Below the pieces are notes generated by a model, which saw nothing but the letters and a program-made list of their open reading frames with translations, was not told where the DNA came from and did no database searches. From GCA-2748575 sp965222725 (GTDB lineage Bacteria > Pseudomonadota > Gammaproteobacteria > Pseudomonadales > Ketobacteraceae): 64,000 nucleotides of DNA. Of this stretch, positions 8,840 to 17,402 are shown in pieces; position 1 is the stretch's first letter; each line of letters opens with the position of its first letter. Where the stretch lies: the NCBI GenBank assembly GCA_965222725.1, contig OZ244969.1, positions 1,922,001 to 1,986,000 on the forward strand. Direction: 5' to 3'. Both the position numbers and the translations under genes were made by a program.

Positions 8840-11170
8840 TTAATGGTTGAACTGAATGTAACGGGATAGCGCCTGGTGTAACACATTCAGTTTCAACGGC
8901 TTTTCCAGAAAGTCATCCATGCCCAGGTTAAAGCAGCGTTCCCGATCCTGGTCCATGACGTTGGCCGTTACCGCGATAATAGGAATGTGCTGATACCCTG
9001 ATTCAGCGTGCCTTATTTTCCTGGTACAGGTAAAGCCATCCATCACTGGCATTTGCAGATCCATCAGAGCCAGCATGAACTTCTTATTGTTCAACAGATC
9101 CAGAGCCTCCTGGCCGTTATTGGCTATCTCGCTCTCCAGGCCCAGCTTTTCCAGCATTTTTACAATAACACGCTGATTAACCTGATTGTCCTCAACCACC
9201 AGTACCGGCAATTGTGAAGAGGATTGCTGCTCCGCAGCGGCAGCGTGTCGGGGCTCACCTTTTTCAACCGGCAAGCGCAGTATAAACCGGCTACCCTCAC
9301 CCGGCGTAGATTGCAAGGTCAGGCTGCCATCGAGCATTTCGGTTAATCGCCGGCAAATGGACAAGCCAATGCCCATACCGTCATGTCGTCGTGAAAAGCC
9401 ACCCTCCAGCTGAAAAAAAGGATCAAAAATGACCTGCTGATCTTTGTAGGAAATACCCGGGCCTGTATCAGAAATGGTGCAAACCAGTTGAAAATCTGAT
9501 GTGTCATCCACCACGACGGAAAGTTTTACTTCGCCTTTTTCAGTAAATTTTACTGCGTTGTTCAACAGTTTGGTGAGGATAACAGTCAGTTTGTGCGGAT
9601 CCACCATAATCCATTCCGGAACCTCAGGATCAAGTTCGCAACTGAAAACCAGCCCCTTGTCCTGACACAGGTTGCCGTAAAAGTCCTTCAGGCGCTGGAT
9701 CGATGGTTTTACCGCTGTACTCTGCTTTTTCACTTTAAGCTGGCCGGACTGAAGCTCCGTATGGATCAGGATATCGTCCACCAGGCGCATCATATCGTTA
9801 GCCCCGGAACGGATAATCCGCAAAGGTTCACCCAGTTCTTTGCTGTGTGCCTTGCAGACATCAACGCCCCCCATGATGGCATTCATCGGTGTGCGCAATT
9901 CATGGCTGATGGAGGTAATAAAATCGTTTTTCAGCTTCATGCTGGATTCGAACGACTCAATAGCGGCATTCTGTGCGGCAATTTTTTCCTTGCGCAGTGT
10001 ATTTATCCTGTCCGCCAGGCCCAACGACAACAATACCACTTCAATAGCGGAGCCAATTTGAACGCTGCGTTCTATGGCCCAGATGGTTGGCAGTAATCCG
10101 GCAATCTTGAAACAGAAAATAACCAGTGAAATGAGCAGTACACTCCAGGCCAGCAAGAAAAACCGGGCCGGTTCATAACCGGCACGCCAGCTCTGAATCC
10201 CGGCAACGATGCCGGACAGCGCAGTTGGAATACCTAACGCAATCACCATCATTATTCCCAGGGAGTAGTGATAGTTAAAGCTTATGCTTATGGTAAGCAG
10301 CAGGCTGCCGATATACAGGTTGATGACCCTGTTAAACCAGGGTATTTGCTCCCTGGCGTTCAGAAATGAGGCGACAAATATCGCCATGCAAATATTCCAT
10401 ATACTGGTAGACACCACAATCGCCTGGTTTGCCAGGCCGGGTGAGTTGGGCCAGAGATACTGATAGGAAAAACCGTAGTAGGTAAACAACCAGAATGAAA
10501 AAACCAGTATATAGCTGACGTAGTAGAGATAGTTTTTGTCGCGAATAGAAACATAAACGAACAGGTTGTACAGACCCATTACCACCATAATGCCAAAGTA
10601 CAGTCCCAGCCCCAGGCTTCGCTCCCCATGCTGGAGCGCAAATTCCTGAGTATCCCACAGTATCAGCGGCGTTGGCTCATGCAGGCCATCTGCAGTGTCC
10701 AGTCGCAGGTAAACCTGCCGTTCAGCACCCGCGGGCAAATCCAGATCGAACAAATAATTGCGGTAATCAATGGGCCTTGTGTCGAATGCCCGCCGATCCC
10801 CCGTGCTGTGTTGAGCAATGATATTGCCATTTTCGACCAGAAAGTAATCAATGTAATCCTGCAAGGGGAACGCGAGCTCGAACAGGAATGATTTTTCTTC
10901 CTGCAGTTGGGAATGAAAATTGATACGAAGCCAGTAAACGCTTTTTGAGAACGCAAAATTGGGTGTGAGCGAATCGCTTTGCTGCCATTCGCCTGTGTGC
11001 TGATTATTCAAAATGGCGTTTATGGTCAGCTTGCCATCCACATCTTCCAGATAGTCAGCAAATAACCCCAGGTCATAACGCTTTTTTAACGCGTCCACTT
11101 CCACGGTATCGGCAACGGCATGCAAAGAGCCCAGAGCGAAAAAAACCAGGAAAAACAGATGCTTAATCAT
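8840..11170 (-). CDS. Hybrid sensor histidine kinase, 7TMR-DISM type with receiver domain
   Basis: The 776-aa product has a signal peptide, a periplasmic 7TMR-DISM extracellular domain (residues ~30-170, with the typical VYWLRI and YLRLDTADGL stretches), seven membrane helices (~185-390), a HisKA domain with the phosphoacceptor in HELRTPMN (His near residue 421), a HATPase_c domain (ISDTGPGIS and GMGIGLSICRRL), and a C-terminal receiver domain with the phosphoacceptor Asp in ALMDLQMPVMDG (near residue 703). It would sense an unknown, probably carbohydrate-like periplasmic ligand and pass phosphate to a separate response regulator, none of which is encoded nearby. Its gene stands alone, transcribed toward the Ig-like lipoprotein gene. 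Confidence 0.92.
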   Translation of the reverse strand: MIKHLFFLVFFALGSLHAVADTVEVDALKKRYDLGLFADYLEDVDGKLTINAILNNQHTGEWQQSDSLTPNFAFSKSVYWLRINFHSQLQEEKSFLFELAFPLQDYIDYFLVENGNIIAQHSTGDRRAFDTRPIDYRNYLFDLDLPAGAERQVYLRLDTADGLHEPTPLILWDTQEFALQHGERSLGLGLYFGIMVVMGLYNLFVYVSIRDKNYLYYVSYILVFSFWLFTYYGFSYQYLWPNSPGLANQAIVVSTSIWNICMAIFVASFLNAREQIPWFNRVINLYIGSLLLTISISFNYHYSLGIMMVIALGIPTALSGIVAGIQSWRAGYEPARFFLLAWSVLLISLVIFCFKIAGLLPTIWAIERSVQIGSAIEVVLLSLGLADRINTLRKEKIAAQNAAIESFESSMKLKNDFITSISHELRTPMNAIMGGVDVCKAHSKELGEPLRIIRSGANDMMRLVDDILIHTELQSGQLKVKKQSTAVKPSIQRLKDFYGNLCQDKGLVFSCELDPEVPEWIMVDPHKLTVILTKLLNNAVKFTEKGEVKLSVVVDDTSDFQLVCTISDTGPGISYKDQQVIFDPFFQLEGGFSRRHDGMGIGLSICRRLTEMLDGSLTLQSTPGEGSRFILRLPVEKGEPRHAAAAEQQSSSQLPVLVVEDNQVNQRVIVKMLEKLGLESEIANNGQEALDLLNNKKFMLALMDLQMPVMDGFTCTRKIRHAESGYQHIPIIAVTANVMDQDRERCFNLGMDDFLEKPLKLNVLHQALSRYIQFNH

Positions 11171-11365
11171 TAAGTAAAGCTAAAAGGCAAAGTATTGATC
11201 ATCTGTTCAGTATAGAGGAGGATGCTGAATACGCATGGATGTTGGAAATGAAAAATCACGGCTGTTACGGGTAGCGAAAAAGCCCACCCCATTGAGAATG
11301 GCGAGCCTATATGCTGGCGTGGAGCGGATTCCGGGGCGGTAGTCGCCCCCGGCTGTCGGGTCTGG

Positions 11366-11818
11366 TTAAGTTGCAGAGCTTTCGCAATATCTTTTCAGCT
11401 TCAGCAGCAGCGGCTCATACACACTGCGGTGTGCGTTTTTCCCCAACAGGCGAAACATAATGCTGTTCAGTAGATTGTTGGAACGCACCATGCAATGAAA
11501 GGAAGCAATGGTATCAGTGCCTTCTTCCCGGAACTGCCATATTCCAGTGCCTAACAACCCACCAGCAATGTAGGATTCCGATATTTCCTGATTCGGCTCT
11601 ATCTTGTCAATTCGGCGGGTAAAATCGCTGATAATAACGGGTTTATAGCCGTACTGATGGCGTATTTCAGAACCCTCGTTTACGGAATCCGAGTTCAGCA
11701 GGTAGCATTTATAGATGGGTATCCATTTTTTCCAGTTCGGATAGTCCGACACGACGGTGAAGACTTTTTCTATTGGGGCGCTGATTCGGATTTCGTCTTT
11801 ACAGTCTATGGATGGCAT
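11366..11818 (-). CDS. SRPBCC (START-like) family protein
   Basis: The start at 11818 is chosen because GAAGGAGG lies just upstream. The longer open frame to 11905 would overlap the antitoxin gene. The 150-aa product shows the polyketide-cyclase/START pattern: an opening strand IRISAPIEKVFTVVSDYPNWKKWIP, a long middle of beta strands, and a C-terminal helix (EPLLLKLKRYCES). Members form a helix-grip cavity that binds hydrophobic small molecules; the ligand is unknown here. It follows the antitoxin-like gene on the same strand by 43 bp, where a toxin gene would be expected. A GC-rich imperfect inverted repeat (11331-11352) lies after the stop codon but lacks a T run. Confidence 0.75.
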   Translation of the reverse strand: MPSIDCKDEIRISAPIEKVFTVVSDYPNWKKWIPIYKCYLLNSDSVNEGSEIRHQYGYKPVIISDFTRRIDKIEPNQEISESYIAGGLLGTGIWQFREEGTDTIASFHCMVRSNNLLNSIMFRLLGKNAHRSVYEPLLLKLKRYCESSAT

Positions 11819-11861
11819 AGAACCTCCTTCAAATGACAACCAGATGGTATTGAAAAAAGGG

Positions 11862-12110
11862 CTATAGGTCATCAATACTGACCTTAATGCTTTCTTCGCT
11901 AGCACGTTGTTCCACGAGCTTTAACAATTCTGCATCATCGATCAGTTCCATTAGTGCCTCGTACGCTTTGGCGGGTACGCAATAAAACGCGGGCTCATTT
12001 CGGTTCAACACCGCAATTGGCATACCATTTCCGCTGGCTACAACCTTCATGGGGTTTGATTTGAGTTCGGAGATGCTGGCAGCTATCTCTGTAAGTATCT
12101 GATATGTCAA
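11862..12110 (-). CDS. Orphan type II antitoxin, Phd/YefM (StbD-like) family
   Basis: The 82-aa product has the Phd/YefM-like layout: an N-terminal DNA-binding part (SISELKSNPMKVV), a central GMPIAVLNRNEPAFYCVPAKAYE stretch that is diagnostic, and an acidic C-terminal tail which would bind a RelE/ParE-fold toxin. No toxin gene follows. Immediately downstream, an ATG overlaps the antitoxin stop in the manner of a coupled toxin (GATGACCTATAG, opening MTYS), but that frame runs into the SRPBCC gene after about 18 codons. The toxin seems to have been lost. The protein may still repress its own promoter or neutralise toxins in trans; that is inference. Confidence 0.8.
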   Translation of the reverse strand: MTYQILTEIAASISELKSNPMKVVASGNGMPIAVLNRNEPAFYCVPAKAYEALMELIDDAELLKLVEQRASEESIKVSIDDL

Positions 12111-12376
12111 AACATTTCGCCATTTATAGTTGATGATAAGACCTGATTATAGGTCTTTTAAAAGGCCTCGTTAATGGTGCGTAACCAAGTGCTCCCAGGG
12201 AACTGATAAAAAATGGCCTGTTTTATTCATTCATACAACGTGGCGATCTATAAAAAGACTTATAAAACAGAATCTTAGGGTTTGTGGTCGTGTTGTTTAA
12301 CCGCTAAACCAACCGAGAAACTACAGAGAACTCTCTGGTGCTTAAGAAGATCGTGACATCTGGCCCGAACCTGATC

Positions 12377-12931
12377 TCAGCTCTGAACCTTCAACCATTG
12401 TGCACGTGGCATTCTATACAAAACATGCCTCTTCAACTCACTACCATCCGGCACTCTGGGATGCTCAAAATACTCATCATTAAACACCATGCCGATCCGC
12501 TCCATTACCCGCCGTGACGGAGTATTAATCACCGCAGTAAAAGAAACAATCTCATCCAAACCCAGCCCATCAAAACCAAAATTCAACGAAGCTAAAGCCG
12601 CCTCTGTGGCATACCCCTTACCCCAATGCTCTTTAGCCAGTCGCCAGCCAATCTCAACACACGGGCAGAAGGGCAGATTATCGGTAGGCGCATGGATACC
12701 CACAAAACCAATGAATTCAGAGGTGGCTAGCTCTTCCACCGCCCAAAAGCACCAGCCGCGTTCGTTTATCAGGCGTTCGCAGGTGTTGGCTATAACATCG
12801 CTTTCTGACCGGCTCAGCACTGAAGGGAAGTATTTCATTACTTCCTCATCTGCATTTATTCTGGAAAATGGCTCTCTGTCTGCTGGTTGCCATTGCCTTA
12901 TCAGTAAGCGTTCAGTCTTGATGGGTGTCAT
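12377..12931 (-). CDS. GNAT family N-acetyltransferase (RimJ/RimL-like)
   Basis: The 184-aa product opens with the typical IKTERLLIRQW strand, continues with WAVEELATSEFIGFVGIH and has the acetyl-CoA-binding region EIGWRLAKEHWGKGYATEA (Q/RxxGxG/A-type loop), followed by SFTAVINTPSRRVMERIGM. This is the RimJ/RimL (Acetyltransf_3) branch, whose members acetylate protein N-termini, antibiotics or small metabolites. The substrate cannot be told from sequence. The gene stands alone in the accessory region. The 266 bp between it and the antitoxin gene hold nothing I could identify beyond AT-rich sequence. Confidence 0.88.
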   Translation of the reverse strand: MTPIKTERLLIRQWQPADREPFSRINADEEVMKYFPSVLSRSESDVIANTCERLINERGWCFWAVEELATSEFIGFVGIHAPTDNLPFCPCVEIGWRLAKEHWGKGYATEAALASLNFGFDGLGLDEIVSFTAVINTPSRRVMERIGMVFNDEYFEHPRVPDGSELKRHVLYRMPRAQWLKVQS

Positions 12932-13049
12932 ATGCGTTATTCTGCTTGTATGGTCTCAGATGCGCCTTGGTCTATCGTTAAGCAATTCAGCTTGTTCAGG
13001 TAGATATGTAACTGTCAATTACTGCTTCGTTCATATCCCGTCAGGATGT

Positions 13050-13898
13050 TCACTGATAGACGTGCACGATTTTACCAACTATGTGATCTTTTGGAACGGT
13101 CCCCCAGACTCGACTGTCAGCGGAGTGGTCTCTGTTATCGCCGCTAAAGAAATAGTGGTCCTCAGGAATTATCCATTCATCGTCATTGATCGGTGCTCGG
13201 GAGTTATCAACTATGATCTGATAAGAATGCGCTCCGTTTGTTTCTTCCAGCACTGTAAAATTTCCAGATTGACCCAAAGATGTCTGCGGAACGGGAACTC
13301 CGTTTATATAGTATTGCTTTTCGCGATAGGAAATTTTGTCTCCGGGCAATCCAACAAGCCGTTTAACGAAAAAAACAGATGGTTTCGGAGGGTACCTGAA
13401 GACATACATTTTACCTTGCTCTACTTCAAATACTTTGTCAGAAGCATCCTGTTTCTCCACGATAACATATGAGCCTTTCGGTAGTGTTGGCTCCATGGAA
13501 GAAGACAGCATGGAGTAAATATCGTAAAAGTAGACCCTGAGAATATAGATGGGGCCAAGAATCAAAGCCAATATTAAGGCTAACCCATACCAACGGCTGT
13601 ACCACTTGCGCTCTATTGCTTTCTTTGATCGGATAATACGAATTGAATGAAAAATGCAAATCAGGTTTACTGAAAAAACTATGGTTCTTGCCAGCGATGT
13701 TTCTATCGCTTGTAATTGAGTAAAATGCGTTAAAATCCCGGCTAGCAAAAAAGTACCCAGTATATAAAGTATGCCGGTGATCAATCTGCCGACATATATC
13801 AGCGACAACCCATTAAAGAAAAAGCCAAGCACAACGCTAATCCACGCTTTGGGCTCCTTCGACTTTATCTCTGCTTTCATATTTTGAGTATCATTCAT
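13050..13898 (-). CDS. lepB: Signal peptidase I (S26 family)
   Basis: The 282-aa product has three to four N-terminal membrane helices (residues ~18-60, 71-92, 104-122) before the catalytic domain. The nucleophile is Ser134 in SSSMEPTLPKG and the general base Lys179 in VKRLVGLPGDK; the GDNRDHSADSRVWG box D/E is intact. It would cleave signal peptides from exported proteins on the outer side of the inner membrane. The unusually long hydrophobic N-terminus (typical LepB has two helices) and its location in an accessory region away from lepA and rnc suggest a second, specialised signal peptidase. That specialisation is inference. Confidence 0.9.
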   Translation of the reverse strand: MNDTQNMKAEIKSKEPKAWISVVLGFFFNGLSLIYVGRLITGILYILGTFLLAGILTHFTQLQAIETSLARTIVFSVNLICIFHSIRIIRSKKAIERKWYSRWYGLALILALILGPIYILRVYFYDIYSMLSSSMEPTLPKGSYVIVEKQDASDKVFEVEQGKMYVFRYPPKPSVFFVKRLVGLPGDKISYREKQYYINGVPVPQTSLGQSGNFTVLEETNGAHSYQIIVDNSRAPINDDEWIIPEDHYFFSGDNRDHSADSRVWGTVPKDHIVGKIVHVYQ

Positions 13899-13987
13899 TT
13901 TTGGTTTCTAATATTGGTTACGAATTTTCGAAATGATTTAACGCTAACCCATAACGAATGGCAAGTTCGCATTCGCGGTGCTCGAAA

Positions 13988-14629
13988 CTAGCATTCAGTA
14001 AATTTCATACCCTTAAAGCGCCGTTCAGGATCACCCCTGGAAACCCGGTGATGCTGCAGCCGCTGCTGGCTCTTCAGCGCTTCTTTTTGATTAGCCATAC
14101 AATCAGCCAACTTGGCATTCAGCAATTCTATGGCAATCTGCCGATTACGATGCTGGCTACGTTCCGATTCCACGCGAACACTCAAGCCAGTAGGGTGGTG
14201 CAGAATCTGCACCGCCGATTCGGTTTTATTAACATGCTGACCACCCGCGCCGCTTGCCCTGCAAGTGGACACTTGGCATTCCGACAGATCCAGACTGATT
14301 TCAGCCGGTACCATCCAAAGCCGCACATCAAAAAACCAGTTCTTGCGCCCATGGTTGGGTCGATAAGGGCTTGGGCAGGTCCATTGAAAGGTTCCGGTCC
14401 ATCGGTCCACAAAAGCCCGAAGCTTTTCTTGATCGCCGTCGGTACCTGGGCCGATTCGTAAGGTTGCAGATCGGCAGGTACCTGGCTCACGCCCGGGTTC
14501 CTCTTCCAGCAATTGTGCTTTAATCCCGGCCTTATCAGCTTCCTGAAGGCAGCGCTTAACCGCCAATGCAACGGCCAGCGCGCATTCGCTGGGGCCCTGG
14601 CCTGCGGAGAACTGCAGTAAATCATTCAC
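13988..14629 (-). CDS. prfH: Peptide chain release factor homolog PrfH
   Basis: The GTG at 14629 is preferred because AGGAGGT lies four bases upstream, inside the end of rtcB; the two genes overlap by 8 bp. The roughly 213-aa product opens with LLQFSAGQGPSE, typical of PrfH, and carries the peptidyl-tRNA hydrolysis motif GAGGQHVNKTESAV with the catalytic GGQ. It lacks the long N-terminal region and codon-recognition domain of RF1/RF2. PrfH with an RtcB ligase forms a known pair that rescues and repairs ribosomes whose 16S rRNA decoding centre has been cut by colicin E3-like toxins: PrfH releases the nascent chain and RtcB reseals the RNA. Confidence 0.93.
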   Translation of the reverse strand: MNDLLQFSAGQGPSECALAVALAVKRCLQEADKAGIKAQLLEEEPGREPGTCRSATLRIGPGTDGDQEKLRAFVDRWTGTFQWTCPSPYRPNHGRKNWFFDVRLWMVPAEISLDLSECQVSTCRASGAGGQHVNKTESAVQILHHPTGLSVRVESERSQHRNRQIAIELLNAKLADCMANQKEALKSQQRLQHHRVSRGDPERRFKGMKFTEC

Positions 14630-15770
14630 AAGCACCTCCTGGCCCGGGTTTGGCCTGCTGGTTCTTGTAGGTTAATACGGGAGCCAGTTCGGCCACCAGA
14701 TCAATCAATCGCGCCTCCAGCAAATCCGCAATCACAGAATCCACTTTTTTATAGGCTTCTGGCGCCTCTTCAAAAAGCAGATTGCGGTCATCGCAGATTA
14801 CACGACTTCCCATTGATGTACGAACCAGATCAGCAGCCTTGTAACGGCCTTTAAGCCGCGCCATGCACTCGCCGCGCTGCCATTTGCGACCGGCACCATG
14901 AGCCAGGGAATACAGGCTTTTTGCGTCTGGCCTGGGCCTTACCAAATAGCTGCTGTCGCCACGTGAACCGGGTATCACAACAAACCCGGCATCGGCGGGT
15001 GCTGACCCTTTGCGATGTATCCAGGCATCCGTGCCAAACTCCGGTGCAGGCGCCACAAAGTTATGATGAACATCCAGCTTTCGTTCCAGCTCTAATGACA
15101 AAGCCGCCGCCAACCGGGTACCAATCAGCTCCCGATTCAGAAAAGCCCATTCCAGAGCCTGATTGTGCTGTGCCAGATAGTCCTCCGCTTCGGGCGTGCC
15201 CTGAATCAGGCCTGCATGGCCAAAACATTCCACATGCTCCCGCAATATCTGTTGCCCCAGGCCTCTGGAGCCACTATGTACCAGCAACAGCGCCATGCGC
15301 TTATCCAGTCCCAGCTGCTCCATGGCCAATTCATCATGCACATGAATCACTTTCTGGAATTCAGCGAAATGATTGCCGCCGCCAATGGTGCCAATGTTAT
15401 GGGTATTCAGTTGCAACTGTATGCTAGCTTCACGCTCCCAGCTTCCCTGTTCCGTAAAAGCAGACTGCCGCAATCGCTTTTCCCATTTATCCAGCTTGAT
15501 TTTTCGTGTTGGTACATCGGTAGTGAAGAGCGACATACCACAGCCAATATCATTCCCGACCAGCGCCGGATAAAACCGGCCTCTGCTCAGGCAAGACATA
15601 CCCACAGGGTAGCCACGCCCAGGGTGCAAATCCGGCAGGCCCACGACAGTATCCATCCCGGGCAGGCCGGCAACATGATTAAGTTGTTGAAGTGCGTCAC
15701 CTTCAATCCAGCTGTTTTCAGACGCGATGAGACGAACCGAAGCGTTCGTCCGGTTAGGGGAATTGCCCAT
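14622..15770 (-). CDS. rtcB: RNA ligase RtcB family protein (PrfH-associated)
   Basis: The 382-aa product is an RtcB 3'-phosphate RNA ligase. Visible signatures include the metal-binding NDIGCGM, GGGNHFAEFQ, HSGSRGLG and, near the C-terminus, YSLAHGAGRKWQRGECM, which holds the His that takes GMP. It is shorter than housekeeping RtcB (about 408 aa) and sits directly before prfH with a coding overlap, the hallmark of the ribosome-repair form (RtcB2). It would join the 2',3'-cyclic phosphate or 3'-phosphate end to a 5'-OH on cleaved rRNA using GTP and manganese. The 375 bp upstream of its start hold scars and presumably the promoter; no RtcR regulator gene is present. Confidence 0.93.
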   Translation of the reverse strand: MGNSPNRTNASVRLIASENSWIEGDALQQLNHVAGLPGMDTVVGLPDLHPGRGYPVGMSCLSRGRFYPALVGNDIGCGMSLFTTDVPTRKIKLDKWEKRLRQSAFTEQGSWEREASIQLQLNTHNIGTIGGGNHFAEFQKVIHVHDELAMEQLGLDKRMALLLVHSGSRGLGQQILREHVECFGHAGLIQGTPEAEDYLAQHNQALEWAFLNRELIGTRLAAALSLELERKLDVHHNFVAPAPEFGTDAWIHRKGSAPADAGFVVIPGSRGDSSYLVRPRPDAKSLYSLAHGAGRKWQRGECMARLKGRYKAADLVRTSMGSRVICDDRNLLFEEAPEAYKKVDSVIADLLEARLIDLVAELAPVLTYKNQQAKPGPGGACE

Positions 15771-15811
15771 AATACAAACCTGTTAAACAAGTAAATACAC
15801 ACCGCCCGGAA

Positions 15812-15849
15812 ATCCGGGGGAGTTGAAGATGTCAGCTTGCAGTGGGCGA
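15812..15849. repeat. Direct repeat, copy 1 (38 bp)
   Basis: This segment closely matches 18170-18206, in the same orientation with about six differences and a one-base gap; both contain GTCAGCTTGC followed by GTGGGCGA. Copy 2 covers the 3' end of the PD-(D/E)XK-like gene, so copy 1 may be a leftover of a similar gene end. The two copies bracket the TPR/winged-helix and beta-propeller genes. Confidence 0.7.
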
Positions 15850-15982
15850 ATAATGCCTGGCCGAAGGGCCGAGTGGTGTCCTACCCAATCTGCAAGGAGG
15901 ATTGCGATAATTGATTCATATTGTTGTCCTCCTGAGTTGAGTGGTGGTGTTGGGGTGAAAGTGGAGGCAATGATACTCGGCT

Positions 15983-16102
15983 TGGATAGAAAATCAACAG
16001 GGAAATTCCGGCTTTAACAAAGAACGATTGGCCTTGGAAATGATGATTCACGGTAAACACCCGCAAGCGTTGGAAGAGAGCGCAGGTATTGATATAGACT
16101 GA
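15983..16102 (+). pseudogene. Remnant of a vgrG gene
   Basis: A short open stretch reads ENQQGNSGFNKERLALEMM and then IHGKHPQALEESAG before a stop at 16100-16102. It aligns with the intact VgrG of this window (ENTGLNQEYFALETV, IHGKQPQALEEGAG, bases about 22229-22317), also at the DNA level (for example ATTCACGGTAAACA shared). There is no start codon and no continuation, so it is a fragment of a VgrG core domain. It indicates that another vgrG copy stood here or that DNA from one was recombined into this gap. The rest of 15771-16145 contains one copy of a direct repeat and no gene. Confidence 0.65.
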
Positions 16103-16145
16103 ATTCCAATTGGAAAGATGTAAATAACTATGGCAGGCAATTCCG

Positions 16146-17366
16146 ATGGATGCACCCATTACCGCTGCGGCGCAGGCATTAGCCGAGGGAAATACCCTGA
16201 GTGCTCTTAACCATATCGCGTTACGTAACGATGCTCCCGCACTGGCGCTACGGGGAATTGCGATGGCGCAGCTCGGGGATTTTGCCAGAGCCAGAGAGTT
16301 ATTAAAAAATGCAGCTAGCGCCTTTGGGCGCAATAAGGCGCTGGCTCAGGCACGGTGCGCGGTTGCCGAAGCCGAAATTGCAATCGCCCTGCGTGATTTG
16401 GGGTGGCCATCCACGGTGCTGGAGACAGCACGAAAAACCCTGGAAACTCACGGCGATCGGGCAAATGTCGTTCACGTGCATTATTTGCAGGTGCGACATT
16501 TATTGCTGACCGGCCAAATCGATGCCGCTGCCGCTATGCTCGCTGAATTCGAGCCTTCAAACTTACCGCCGGCTTTTAAGGCGATACATGAGCTGTCAAC
16601 GGCCATCATAGCGATACGATACCTGCACGCAAAGGTGGCCCGTAATGCGCTTGCCCGGGCCGAGGCTGCCGCCCAGCAAGCCGGTATCCCTGCGCTGCAG
16701 GCGGAAGTGGCAAGCGTGTGGCGTGAACTGAATCTACCCGCAGCACGCTTGCTCACGCAAGGCGGGGAGCGTCTGTTACAGCTTGATGAAGTCGAATCCT
16801 TATTGGCATCCGGTGCTTTCATTATCGACGCCTGCCGGTTAGCCGTGCGCCAGGGTGAACATGTTATCTCTCTGGCAAAGCGACCGGTGCTATTGACTCT
16901 GGTAAAGGCATTGGCTGAGGCATGGCCGGGGGATGTGCCGCGAGACCGGTTGATTGAACGGGCCTTCCATATAAAGCGTGGTGATGAATCGCTACGCGCG
17001 CGCTTGCGCGTGGAAATCGGACGGCTTCGGGCGGAAGTAAAAACGCTGGCCGATATAAACGCGACAAAAGCGGGGTTTGAGTTGGCAATCAAATCCGCAG
17101 ATAAGGTGTTTTTATTGGAGCAACCGGTTCAAGACAAGCATGCCGAGGTGCTTGCTCTGCTGGCCGACGGCGAAGCCTGGTCAAGTTCGGCGATTGCGCT
17201 TGCATTGGGTTCGAGCCAGCGCTCGGTACAGCGCAAGCTCAACACCTTGCTGGCGGAAGCTAAAGTTCAGTCATTTGGTCAAGGCCGGGCGCGGCGTTGG
17301 CTGTCGCCAGTGGTTCCGGAATTCGCGACAACTTTGTTACTCCCACACTCGATGGCAGTGGATTAG
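16146..17366 (+). CDS. TPR / double winged-helix transcriptional regulator
   Basis: The 406-aa product begins with an Ala-rich helical repeat region (residues ~1-215) resembling tetratricopeptide or LAL-type repeats. It then has an OmpR/PhoB-like winged helix (~225-320; RPVLLTLVKALAEAWPG, ESLRARLRVEIGRLRAEV, ATKAGFEL) and a second C-terminal helix-turn-helix (~330-385; EVLALLADGEAWSSSAIALALG, SSQRSVQRKLNTLLAEAKV). It is most likely a DNA-binding regulator or sensor in the cytoplasm. The start ATG at 16146 has only a weak ribosome site; GTG/ATG alternatives nearby were not clearly better. The beta-propeller gene follows after 36 bp, probably in the same transcript. I do not recognise a named member. 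Confidence 0.75.
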   Translation: MDAPITAAAQALAEGNTLSALNHIALRNDAPALALRGIAMAQLGDFARARELLKNAASAFGRNKALAQARCAVAEAEIAIALRDLGWPSTVLETARKTLETHGDRANVVHVHYLQVRHLLLTGQIDAAAAMLAEFEPSNLPPAFKAIHELSTAIIAIRYLHAKVARNALARAEAAAQQAGIPALQAEVASVWRELNLPAARLLTQGGERLLQLDEVESLLASGAFIIDACRLAVRQGEHVISLAKRPVLLTLVKALAEAWPGDVPRDRLIERAFHIKRGDESLRARLRVEIGRLRAEVKTLADINATKAGFELAIKSADKVFLLEQPVQDKHAEVLALLADGEAWSSSAIALALGSSQRSVQRKLNTLLAEAKVQSFGQGRARRWLSPVVPEFATTLLLPHSMAVD

Positions 17367-17402
17367 GATGACACTGCAAATTCAGTCAACGAGGATATAA
17401 CC

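Noticed and set aside
11331..11352. Terminator after the SRPBCC gene
   Set aside because: The GC-rich inverted repeat is imperfect and has no T tract on either strand.
12489..13472. 327-codon plus-strand frame
   Set aside because: Shadow of the GNAT and signal peptidase genes, with unnatural composition and no family pattern.
13936..13965. attC-like stretch (AACGCTAACCC) near the signal peptidase gene
   Set aside because: Only one half-site; no paired arm or cassette structure follows.
15881..16333. 150-codon minus-strand frame over the gap before the regulator gene
   Set aside because: Overlaps the regulator start and the vgrG remnant and looks like a shadow frame.
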